From Alteromonas aquimaris (lineage in GTDB: Bacteria; Pseudomonadota; Gammaproteobacteria; Enterobacterales; Alteromonadaceae): 64,000 nt of DNA. Positions 45,299 to 53,149 of the stretch are shown one piece after another. The position numbers and the translations under genes were made by a program. The stretch covers positions 62,001 through 126,000 of the forward strand of contig NZ_JAPFRD010000011.1 of the NCBI RefSeq assembly GCF_026183695.1, written 5' to 3'. Positions within the stretch are counted from its first letter, which is position 1. Each line of letters opens with the position of its first letter. The notes beneath the pieces are model-generated. The model searched no databases and was not told the origin of the DNA. It saw nothing but the letters and a program-made list of their open reading frames with translations.

Positions 45299-45658
45299 TT
45301 ATGGCGTAAATACAACCACTGCAACCTTGGTTAAAAGCATACACACACCATAACCCAGTATAACAATCGAACGCCTACGCCGTTTAGGTAACAGCTCTTT
45401 GATAATAACCGTATGCGCATTTTTTAACTTGGCTCCCCATAGTAGAAACCAGTAAACATTTAATGAGTACGGTTTAGAATGAATCTGGATAACAGCGTTA
45501 TGCTTAGGCCAGAACAACAAGTATTTAGAGTAAACTGCACTTCCGTCCACTTTAAGTTCAAACTTCGTGGTAAAGCGATCATATGAGACGTCGAGATCGC
45601 TACCGGCAACGAGGTGTTGATGTGTTTGCAACCTTTCAAAGCTCATTTGCGCTGACAC
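45299..45658 (-). CDS. Hypothetical protein with C-terminal membrane helix
   Basis: 119 aa from a GTG at 45658 (ATG at 45646 also possible). The amino-acid makeup looks protein-like, with FELKVDGSAVYSKY, a basic stretch LLPKRRRRS, then a hydrophobic helix at the C-terminus (about 97-117). No ribosome site is convincing and the family is not recognised. It could be a tail-anchored small protein or a chance frame. Confidence 0.4.
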   Translation of the reverse strand: MSAQMSFERLQTHQHLVAGSDLDVSYDRFTTKFELKVDGSAVYSKYLLFWPKHNAVIQIHSKPYSLNVYWFLLWGAKLKNAHTVIIKELLPKRRRRSIVILGYGVCMLLTKVAVVVFTP

Positions 45659-45751
45659 CTAACGCTCTGTGGAAGGGGCGGATAGCGTCCACGCTAACCA
45701 ACAATAGCGTACGACTTGAGTTTCCGCTGGGGCTCTATACGATAGCGCGAG

Positions 45752-46276
45752 CTAGTGCGCTCGCTCAAATTTAACTTCAAGCAGTTCTACATTATCGCGG
45801 AATTCTAACGTTTTCAGCTCGCCATTACCTTCCACATTGATCGTATTAATTTGCTGAGGCCACAAATCTCTTAACGCATCATGCCTTATACTCAATCCCT
45901 TCAGGATGGGGGGCTGCTCAGTCTCCTGATATACCCAAAAATGCTTGCCTTCTACCTCAAACCCCACCAGCTTTAATACCAGTGATTGATTATCGCTATC
46001 ACGCAAGCTAAAGCGCTGTGCCGCATACTCGGCAAAACGCAGTTGCGTCTGTTTGTCCTTTAAAATATCTGACTGCTTATCAAACATCGTTTTTACCGCA
46101 TGCTCGGCGTCATGCAAATTGAAGCGGTGCATGATCTCAATATTTTCGGTGCGTGGATTAAACAACACGGTTGAAATGGCTGCTTTAATCTGATGGGCGT
46201 GAGCAACGCCTGCTAACGCTAAAAGCAGGGCGAAAACGCCCCACTTTTTGAGTGAAAAAATACTAGTCTTTTTCAC
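45752..46276 (-). CDS. DUF6702 family exported protein
   Basis: 174 aa from a GTG at 46276. The start is chosen because GAGGAAG lies 4 nt before it and because a signal peptide begins there (hydrophobic core about 14-25, cleavage after AHA). The frame is open further upstream, but that would overlap most of a hydrophilic peptidase tail. The body matches the DUF6702 type (HQIKAAISTVLFNPRTENIE and FRDNVELLEV). It overlaps the M1 peptidase gene by 14 nt and is surely co-translated with it. The function is unknown. Confidence 0.8.
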   Translation of the reverse strand: MKKTSIFSLKKWGVFALLLALAGVAHAHQIKAAISTVLFNPRTENIEIMHRFNLHDAEHAVKTMFDKQSDILKDKQTQLRFAEYAAQRFSLRDSDNQSLVLKLVGFEVEGKHFWVYQETEQPPILKGLSIRHDALRDLWPQQINTINVEGNGELKTLEFRDNVELLEVKFERAH

Positions 46277-48725
46277 TTTCTTCCTCGTCCTGCTCAAGTT
46301 CAGTGGTGATATCGTGCATGATATCGCGACGAACTTTATCGGCACGCCTTTTTGATTTATACGCTTCAATACGCGAAGGGACAATACGACGCGGATAATA
46401 GTTGTTTTCCACGTCTACGTCGGCCGTTTCCCAGCGCGGATCAACGGTTACACTGACCAGCTCTTGGTCTTTGTCGGTGACAATCAGCTTACTGACAGCA
46501 TTTGGTGTGCGCCGCCAGATTTCTGCCGGGATCCGCATCATCTGCGTGCTCTCGTCAGCAAAGGTTAATTCAAGAATGATTGGCATCACCAGACCGCCCT
46601 GGTTGGAAAAATCGAGTACGTAGTAGTTTTTATCTTCTTTTACTGCGCGCTCAAGGGCTTTTAATTCCCACGGCTCAAGTTCCTTTAAAAACTTTCTGTA
46701 TTCATTGCGTTCTTTATTCGTCACCGTGAACTGATCGTTTTCATCGTAGAAATCTTTAATATCTTCGAACCGATCAACCCATAGCTGTTTGCCTTCCTGT
46801 TGATTGCGTTCGACGGTTAACGAAAGCGGCTTGTCCTGTTCAAATTGTCGTTCCCTTGCAAAATCAATATCAGGATCTTTAGTGTCCAACCGAAGCTTGC
46901 TCACGCGGTCAAGCGAGATATCCACGTGGTCAGTCGTGTAAAACCAACCGCGCCAGAACCAATCCAGATCAACACCTGACGCCTCTTCCATGGTACGAAA
47001 GAAGTCTGCAGGGGTTGGGCGTTTATACATCCAGCGTTGGGCATATTCTTTAAAAGCGAAATCAAACAGTTCTCGGCCCAAAATGGTTTCTCGCAGAATA
47101 TTCAAGGCTACCGCAGGCTTAGTATACGCGTTTGGCCCTAAGTTCCACACGGAATCCGATTGGGTCATCACGGGAACCTGATTTTGCGACTTCATGTAGC
47201 CCACGATATCGCGCGGCTCCACGCCCCATGGAATATCCGGGTCCCATTCGCGACCGGCCACGCCATCTAAAAAGCTATTTAAGCCTTCATCCATCCAGGT
47301 CCACTGGCGTTCGTCGGAATTAACAATCATGGGAAAGTAGATGTGCCCGATTTCGTGAATAACCACACCAATCAGGAAACGTTTCTCCGCTAATGAATAG
47401 GTGCGAGATCCATCGTCCTGTAATTCAGTGCGAGGGCCGTTGAAGGTGATCATAGGGTATTCCATACCGCCCACTGGCCCATTCACCGATTGCGCGACAG
47501 GATAGGGATAATCGAATGAAAAGCGTGAATACACTTCCATGGTGTGGATCACCGACTCCGTGGAGTATTTCTTCCACAAATCCCCGCCTTCTTTTGGATA
47601 GAAAGACATGGCCATTACAGTGGGCTGAATATCGCCACCTTGTTGGTAGCCCCGCGCATCCCACATGAATTTACGCGATGAGGCCCAGGCAAAATCACGC
47701 ACATTATCGGCTTTAAAACGCCAGGTCTTGGTTTTATTTGTTCCTGCCTTTTCGTTTTCCAGGGCTTCTTCTGGCGTCACAATAAAGACTGTACGCTCAG
47801 CAGTTTTTGCTTTTTCCAAGCGTTGGCGCTGTGTTTCGGTCAACACGTCTGCGGAATTTTGCAGCTCACCTGTGGAAGACACAATGTGGTCAGCGGGTAC
47901 CGTAATACTGACGTTATAGTTACCGAACTCTAACGTAAATTCCCCACGACCGATAAACTCTTTATTTGTCCAGGCCTCGTAATCCGTGTAGGCCGCTAGT
48001 CTTGGAAACCACTGCGCTAACAAGAAAATATCATTCCCACCTTCGCGTTCGTCATCAGGAAAGTGTTCATAGCCGGCACGGGCAGAAACCGCGTTTTCTT
48101 CTACGATATTAAATCCAAAGTCGATGGAAAACTGGGTGCTTTGGCCAGGTTTCAACGGAGAATCTAAATCCACCCGCATTAAGGTGCCGACGATGACATG
48201 GCGTAGATTTTTGCCCTGTTTTGAAGCGACTTTTTTGATTTGATAACCTAGTTCGTGATCTTCCACAAAATGTTGTCGGCGTAATGCTCCCAGACTTATC
48301 TTTGCAGGCTCTTTATCTGATGCAGATTTTGTTGCCGGGCCACGATTCCCGATACCACCAAAGGTGGTAGTGAGCGCTGACATTGAGTCGTCACGGAATT
48401 TGTTCTGGTCAAGCTGGATCCACAGATACTTCAATGTATCAGGAGAGTTGTTGGTATAAGTAATGGTTTCACTGGCATCAATGCGGCGCTTATCCTCGTC
48501 CAGTTTCACATCAATTGCATAATCAACTTTCTGCTGCCAATATTGATGGCCGGGCTCACCAGCTGCATTGCGGTACACATTCGGCGTAGCAAGTACTTCG
48601 TCTAATTGACGGAACTTATCTTCAAAGGTGCCTTTTGTCTGTTTAATCGCGGCTTGGGTGCCAGACACCAGAGATAGCCCCAAAAGTGGGATCAGCCATG
48701 CCCAGCGTAAATTGTTAAGTTTCAT
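46263..48725 (-). CDS. M1-family metallopeptidase (exported aminopeptidase-like)
   Basis: 820 aa from the ATG at 48725, preceded by GAAGGA. It has a signal peptide (about 10-25). Zinc ligands and catalytic base are complete: His457-Glu458-x-x-His461 in HEIGH and Glu480 in WMDEGLNSF, the gluzincin spacing. An exopeptidase-like MEYP stretch lies upstream (GPVGGMEYPM), close to the GxMEN motif of aminopeptidases but with Tyr in place of Asn. It likely trims peptides in the periplasm. The C-terminus is highly charged. Confidence 0.9.
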   Translation of the reverse strand: MKLNNLRWAWLIPLLGLSLVSGTQAAIKQTKGTFEDKFRQLDEVLATPNVYRNAAGEPGHQYWQQKVDYAIDVKLDEDKRRIDASETITYTNNSPDTLKYLWIQLDQNKFRDDSMSALTTTFGGIGNRGPATKSASDKEPAKISLGALRRQHFVEDHELGYQIKKVASKQGKNLRHVIVGTLMRVDLDSPLKPGQSTQFSIDFGFNIVEENAVSARAGYEHFPDDEREGGNDIFLLAQWFPRLAAYTDYEAWTNKEFIGRGEFTLEFGNYNVSITVPADHIVSSTGELQNSADVLTETQRQRLEKAKTAERTVFIVTPEEALENEKAGTNKTKTWRFKADNVRDFAWASSRKFMWDARGYQQGGDIQPTVMAMSFYPKEGGDLWKKYSTESVIHTMEVYSRFSFDYPYPVAQSVNGPVGGMEYPMITFNGPRTELQDDGSRTYSLAEKRFLIGVVIHEIGHIYFPMIVNSDERQWTWMDEGLNSFLDGVAGREWDPDIPWGVEPRDIVGYMKSQNQVPVMTQSDSVWNLGPNAYTKPAVALNILRETILGRELFDFAFKEYAQRWMYKRPTPADFFRTMEEASGVDLDWFWRGWFYTTDHVDISLDRVSKLRLDTKDPDIDFARERQFEQDKPLSLTVERNQQEGKQLWVDRFEDIKDFYDENDQFTVTNKERNEYRKFLKELEPWELKALERAVKEDKNYYVLDFSNQGGLVMPIILELTFADESTQMMRIPAEIWRRTPNAVSKLIVTDKDQELVSVTVDPRWETADVDVENNYYPRRIVPSRIEAYKSKRRADKVRRDIMHDITTELEQDEEESEKD

Positions 48726-48950
48726 TCCCCGTCCTTCTATAAAGCGAACCAATGGCTCAATATGTGACAAGCTCAAGCCTGTTCTCAAAATCGAGTGAGT
48801 GTATCAAGCCTGCGGGGGGGCTTTCCAGTTGCTGGCCGATTAAGCTGGTTAGTTCATCGACATTAGCGAACCTGGGGAGCAAATCTGCCGCTTTGTATCT
48901 TCTTTGACTTAACGTATGCTTGAGGCTTTCCATCGTGAGGATATAACACA

Positions 48951-50042
48951 GTGTTTACCTGGAAGAGGGCTGTACTTAAAGTCGGGAGTTCGTTAATTGC
49001 GCCTGACAGCACCCATTGCAGCGCAAAATACCTGCTGGCTATCGCCCAATTTATCACTGCAAGTCGAGAAGCAGGTAAAGAAGTGCTGGTGGTGTCATCT
49101 GGCAGTGTGGCCGCCGGTCGCAACAGTGTGAAAGTCAATCATCAACCTTCCATAGCGGAAAAACAGGCCATGGCGGCGATCGGCCAAACCCGTATGATGG
49201 CGAACTGGCAACGCTTTTTCGACTTCCCTTGCGCCCAAGTGTTGCTTAGTGCAGAGGATCTTCGTGACCGTACACGTTATGTCAATATCGCCAGTACCAT
49301 ACGTGAATTGCTTACCCATCATGCTCTGCCCATTATAAATGAAAACGACACCGTGGTGACTGACGAACTGAAAGTGGGAGATAATGATAATCTGGCGGCT
49401 TACACCGCACTGGTAGCGCAAGCAGATACGCTTATTATCTGTTCTGATGTGGATGGCCTCTATTCGGCTGATCCTCGCTGCAATCCTCAGGCATCATTAA
49501 TTAGTCAAGTGGACGTCATTGATGAAGCGACCTATCAGTTAGCCGGAGGTGCTGGGACAAAAATGGGCACAGGGGGCATGCAAACTAAATTGCAGGCCGC
49601 GGAAAAGTGCATGCATAGTGGCATTCAAACTTTAATTGTAAATGGGCGCAAGCCCGCCGTGTTTGCATCACTGCAGCATGGGAAGGCGATGGGGACTTTG
49701 TTCAAACCTAAGCAGTCTAGTCGACGTGCCCGCCAGCTCTGGATCCACCATACTTTAAAAAGCAAAGGCTGTATAAAGATAGATGAAGGCGCAGCGGCAG
49801 CGCTAACCGACCATGGCGCATCTTTGTTACCGTCAGGTGTAAGCGGATGCGAAGGCGAATTTAGAGTAGGCGATGCGGTGAGCATAGAATGCAACGGCCG
49901 CCCTGTAGCGAAGGGGTTAGTACTTTTTTCAGCCGCTGAGCTTACATTGGCCCAAGGGCGCAGAACCTGTGAACTAAGTCAGGTACTGGGTTATCAATCG
50001 AATGGCTTGGTGGTACACCGTGACGATATGGTGGTGTTTTAG
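48951..50042 (+). CDS. proB: Glutamate 5-kinase
   Basis: 363 aa with a GTG start (GAGG lies about 11 nt upstream). Kinase-domain signatures are VLKVGSSL, VSSGSVAAG, INENDTVVTDELKVGDND and GGAGTKMGTGGMQTKLQAA. A C-terminal PUA domain (about 275-360) matches full-length ProB. It catalyses the first step of proline synthesis. proA, its normal partner, is not in the window. Instead the next gene is a 2-hydroxyacid dehydrogenase whose ATG directly follows the stop codon. Confidence 0.95.
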   Translation: MFTWKRAVLKVGSSLIAPDSTHCSAKYLLAIAQFITASREAGKEVLVVSSGSVAAGRNSVKVNHQPSIAEKQAMAAIGQTRMMANWQRFFDFPCAQVLLSAEDLRDRTRYVNIASTIRELLTHHALPIINENDTVVTDELKVGDNDNLAAYTALVAQADTLIICSDVDGLYSADPRCNPQASLISQVDVIDEATYQLAGGAGTKMGTGGMQTKLQAAEKCMHSGIQTLIVNGRKPAVFASLQHGKAMGTLFKPKQSSRRARQLWIHHTLKSKGCIKIDEGAAAALTDHGASLLPSGVSGCEGEFRVGDAVSIECNGRPVAKGLVLFSAAELTLAQGRRTCELSQVLGYQSNGLVVHRDDMVVF

Positions 50043-50984
50043 ATGGAAAAGCTTACCGCTGTTTTCTTAGATGTTGCAACGCTGGATCTGGAATCAATCG
50101 ATGTATCGGCGCTAAGCAAACTAAACGTAAACATTGAGACGCATGCTCACACTCATCCGGATGAAGTCGTGGCGCGCATTCGCCATGCCCATATTATTTT
50201 TACCAACAAAGTAAAATTATCTGCCCAAATAATGATGCAAGCTCCCCTGTGTCGATATATCGGGATCCTTGCAACTGGCACCGACAATGTAGATGTTAAC
50301 TGGTGTCAGCGTAATGGTGTAACCGTGCGAAATGTTAAAAACTACGGCAGTGTGGCAGTCGCTCAACACACTTTAACGCTGCTGTTAAATTTAACTACGT
50401 CTTTTTGTCTGTATCACCATGACGTTGGTAAGGGGAGGTGGAGTGAAGCGAAGCAATTTTGTTTGAATCACCATCCAGTATCCTTGCTAGCCGGTAAACA
50501 TGCGGTATTGATTGGCAGTGGCGCCATTGGCAATCAGGTCGCTAAACTGTTTCAGGCCTTGGATATGCACGTATCTTTTGCTGCCAGAGTGGAGGCTGAA
50601 AATGATCCTCGCCCCTCACTTGACAGCCTGCTGCCCACCGCCGATGTGGTGAGTCTGCATTGTCCGCTCACCGACGCCACCCGCAACCTGATAAACGCAT
50701 CCCGGCTTAGCTTGCTGAAGCCTACTGCATTTCTGCTGAATACGGCGCGCGGTGAATTAATTGATGAGGGCGCATTACTCGCAGCCTTGGAGCAGGGGAG
50801 ATTGGCTGGGGCGGGTCTGGATGTACTAAGTGAAGAGCCGCCTCCGCCGGATCACCCTCTCATCTGCGCCGGGTTGCCTAATCTGCTCATCACCCCTCAC
50901 TGTGCCTGGGTGGCAAACGAAGCCAGACAAAAGTTATTCGACACCGCGATAGCCAATTTGGCGGCTTTTCTCAAAGCTGATTAA
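50043..50984 (+). CDS. D-2-hydroxyacid dehydrogenase (glycerate/lactate dehydrogenase type)
   Basis: 313 aa. The NAD motif is GSGAIGN (about residues 160-166). The catalytic Arg lies in NTARGELID, the Glu in LSEEPPPPDHPL and the His in ITPHCAW, so the active site is complete. It resembles hydroxypyruvate/glycerate dehydrogenases more than PdxB or SerA, as there is no C-terminal extension. The start codon is adjacent to the proB stop, so translation is coupled. The end overlaps the convergent PspB-like gene by 14 nt. Confidence 0.88.
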   Translation: MEKLTAVFLDVATLDLESIDVSALSKLNVNIETHAHTHPDEVVARIRHAHIIFTNKVKLSAQIMMQAPLCRYIGILATGTDNVDVNWCQRNGVTVRNVKNYGSVAVAQHTLTLLLNLTTSFCLYHHDVGKGRWSEAKQFCLNHHPVSLLAGKHAVLIGSGAIGNQVAKLFQALDMHVSFAARVEAENDPRPSLDSLLPTADVVSLHCPLTDATRNLINASRLSLLKPTAFLLNTARGELIDEGALLAALEQGRLAGAGLDVLSEEPPPPDHPLICAGLPNLLITPHCAWVANEARQKLFDTAIANLAAFLKAD

Positions 50985-51234
50985 TTTTTTTATTCAGCTC
51001 GTAAGCCGGTTCCGTAACGATGGTTTCCAGCGTCTCGATTCGACGCTTTAGCGCGTCAATATTTTCATTATTTGATGCCTTTTTTGAGCGCGATTGTTTC
51101 GGTTCAAACGGATTAACGTTTTCACCATTTAACCACGCAAAAAAGTTAAGGTTCAACTTTGAATCGATAAAGTGCACGATTAACATCGCTCCCATGATTG
51201 CAACAAAAAGGAATATAATCAGTAAGCCACTCAT
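50971..51234 (-). CDS. Small membrane protein with PspB-like C-terminus
   Basis: 87 aa. An N-terminal membrane helix (about 3-22), a basic linker and a C-terminal coiled coil are seen. The ending IDALKRRIETLETIVTEPAYELNKKI closely follows the pattern of phage-shock protein B, which ends with a leucine-zipper-like helix and ...DxxYELxxKI. Unlike pspB, it has no pspA or pspC beside it. The role is unknown, and envelope-stress signalling is a guess from the resemblance. Confidence 0.72.
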   Translation of the reverse strand: MSGLLIIFLFVAIMGAMLIVHFIDSKLNLNFFAWLNGENVNPFEPKQSRSKKASNNENIDALKRRIETLETIVTEPAYELNKKINQL

Positions 51235-51398
51235 AAGTTTCTCCAGTTACCAAAAGTAAATTAGCTTATTCCTATCAGTCGGACTTACTTAAAAAATATT
51301 ACACATTACTCGTAATTTTTTTTTATAGTGTCTGACTCATTCACTACCAAGCTGAAAAACACACAAGTTGCAGGGAAATAATAAGTGAAAAGTGAAAA

Positions 51399-51899
51399 GT
51401 GAAACTCAGTTTTAAAGAAGTATGGGATAAGTATGGTGCGTTACTCAGCCGTGTGGCCAGCAGTTACGAAGCAAATGATGCGCTAAAACAGGAGTTACTA
51501 CAGGAAATTGTGATTGCTGTATGGCAGGCTCTGGAACGGTTTGAAGGCCGCAGCAGCGTGAAAGTGTACGTGCTCAAAGTGGCGCATAACCGCGCGGTCA
51601 GTCACGTGGCCAGCCAGGTTCGGCATCCTCAGGCTGAAGAATGGGATGATCAGGCTTACTCACCCTCGTCACCAGCCGCTACTCCCCATGGTCATGCAGA
51701 ACAAAATCAACAACTGGACAGGTTGCTTGCCGAAATTCGCCAGCTTCCACTGGAGCAAAAGCAAGTCATTACCATGTCTTTAGAGGGGTTAACCTATGAA
51801 GAAATTTCGCAACTTAGCGGACTCACCCAAACGCATGTGGGCGTCATGATTAATCGGATTAAAAAGTCTTTATCGAAGAGGTTGAACGATGAGCAGTGA
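51399..51899 (+). CDS. ECF-type RNA polymerase sigma factor
   Basis: 166 aa with a GTG start. Region 2 is in LKQELLQEIVIAVWQALERFEG, and region 4 has YEEISQLSGLTQTHVGVMINRIKKSL. The start codon lies in a threefold GTGAAAA repeat (51385, 51392 and 51399). The Shine-Dalgarno AGGGA at 51372-51376 is placed for the first GTG, which opens only a five-codon frame ending in TGA across the true start. The gene overlaps the downstream membrane protein by 11 nt, a typical sigma/anti-sigma arrangement. Confidence 0.87.
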   Translation: MKLSFKEVWDKYGALLSRVASSYEANDALKQELLQEIVIAVWQALERFEGRSSVKVYVLKVAHNRAVSHVASQVRHPQAEEWDDQAYSPSSPAATPHGHAEQNQQLDRLLAEIRQLPLEQKQVITMSLEGLTYEEISQLSGLTQTHVGVMINRIKKSLSKRLNDEQ

Positions 51900-52461
51900 T
51901 AACCAAAACCTCGAACAGCTGTGGCAACAACAGCCGGTGCAAAACCTGGACATTGAGAAAATTGAAAAGCAGTTTAAAGGGCAACGGTGGAAACAACGTT
52001 GTTATGTTATTGCGGATATTGCCTCAATGCTACCTATTGCCTATATCCTTCTTTTTATGCAGGAAAAAATGTCAGAATTGGCTTTTACACTTATTGTTAT
52101 CGTAGGATTTTTGGCTTTAGTATACGTGGCTACGTTGATTTATTTTCGTCGCCATGCCGCTTTCTTCAGAAGTAAAAATACTCAGGATTTCCTGCAAATA
52201 TTACGTAAGCAAATTCACAATAATGTACTGATAGCCCGTCTGACCAGATATTTTTGCTGGGTTGTTTTCGTCGGCATGAGTACTTTTTATGGCATACTTT
52301 ATTGGAACAACGAACTTAAGCCAGAGCGTTGGCTCGTTTATGTGATGGCACTGGTATTTAGCGTAGTCAGTTTAACCGCCACTTATATCTGGGCGCAACG
52401 ACGGGAAAAACGTTTTGAGGCTGAAGCCACACGCTTGAACTCGTTAACGAATGTACAGTAA
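51889..52461 (+). CDS. Putative membrane partner (anti-sigma factor-like) of the ECF sigma factor
   Basis: 190 aa with no recognised domain. A hydrophilic N-terminal ~35 residues (LEQLWQQQPVQNLDIEKIEKQF) precede four hydrophobic segments (about 41-58, 63-83, 113-132 and 140-160) and a basic tail. The location right after a sigma gene with overlapping frames, and a short N-terminal cytoplasmic domain, are what one expects of an anti-sigma factor, though no zinc-binding ASD motif (HxxxCxxC) is seen. Confidence 0.7.
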   Translation: MSSDNQNLEQLWQQQPVQNLDIEKIEKQFKGQRWKQRCYVIADIASMLPIAYILLFMQEKMSELAFTLIVIVGFLALVYVATLIYFRRHAAFFRSKNTQDFLQILRKQIHNNVLIARLTRYFCWVVFVGMSTFYGILYWNNELKPERWLVYVMALVFSVVSLTATYIWAQRREKRFEAEATRLNSLTNVQ

Positions 52462-52499
52462 AAGTACCACTTAACAGTTAACAAACCGACGGGAGAACC

Positions 52500-53087
52500 A
52501 TGAAAGACATCGAAAAGTTACTGGATAATAATGCAGAATGGGCGCGTCGTACACACGATGCCGATCCTGAATTCTTTAGTACGCTCTCAAAACAGCAATC
52601 TCCTCAATACCTGTGGATTGGCTGCTCAGATAGCCGCGTACCGGCTAATCAGATTGTGGACTTGTTACCTGGTGAGATTTTTGTCCACCGTAATGTGGCG
52701 AACATGGTTGTGCATACTGATTTTAACTGCTTGTCGGTTTTGCAATATGCGGTCGAGGTGCTGAAAGTAAAGCATGTGATTGTGTGTGGCCACTATGGCT
52801 GTGGTGGCGTAGAAGCGGCTATGGGAGATCAACAATTTGGGTTGATAGATAACTGGCTGGCGAATATCAAAGATATTTACGCTAAACACGCTGAAGAGGT
52901 AAATGCACTGCCCAAGGACCATCGCTCGGCTCGTTTATGCGAACTGAATGTGATGGAGCAGGCGCGCAATGTAAGCCGCAATAATATTGTAAAAGACGCA
53001 CTAGCGCGGGGGCAGGAATTAACTATTCACAGCTGGATTTACAGCCTCAAAAATGGACGCATAACCGACCTGAAATTCAATCCTTAA
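52500..53087 (+). CDS. can: Beta-class carbonic anhydrase
   Basis: 195 aa. Zinc ligands and catalytic dyad are complete and at the E. coli Can numbering: Cys42, Asp44, Arg46 (CSDSR), His98 and Cys101 (CGHYGCGG). HRNVANMV follows the first motif as usual. It interconverts CO2 and bicarbonate in the cytoplasm. GGGAGAA lies just before the ATG. It converges with tamB. Confidence 0.96.
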   Translation: MKDIEKLLDNNAEWARRTHDADPEFFSTLSKQQSPQYLWIGCSDSRVPANQIVDLLPGEIFVHRNVANMVVHTDFNCLSVLQYAVEVLKVKHVIVCGHYGCGGVEAAMGDQQFGLIDNWLANIKDIYAKHAEEVNALPKDHRSARLCELNVMEQARNVSRNNIVKDALARGQELTIHSWIYSLKNGRITDLKFNP

Positions 53088-53098
53088 TATCAGTTCAC

Positions 53099-53149
53099 AG
53101 CCAGTTGTCATTGTTCTTTTGTTAGTTTCTCGTTGATAACTGGCTTTTG
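53099..53149. terminator. Terminator-like hairpin between can and tamB
   Basis: A 12-bp stem with one G:T pair (AGCCAGTTGTCA / TGATAACTGGCT) and a 23-nt loop is followed by TTTTG. It overlaps the last codons of tamB. It would end the carbonic anhydrase transcript. Confidence 0.5.
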
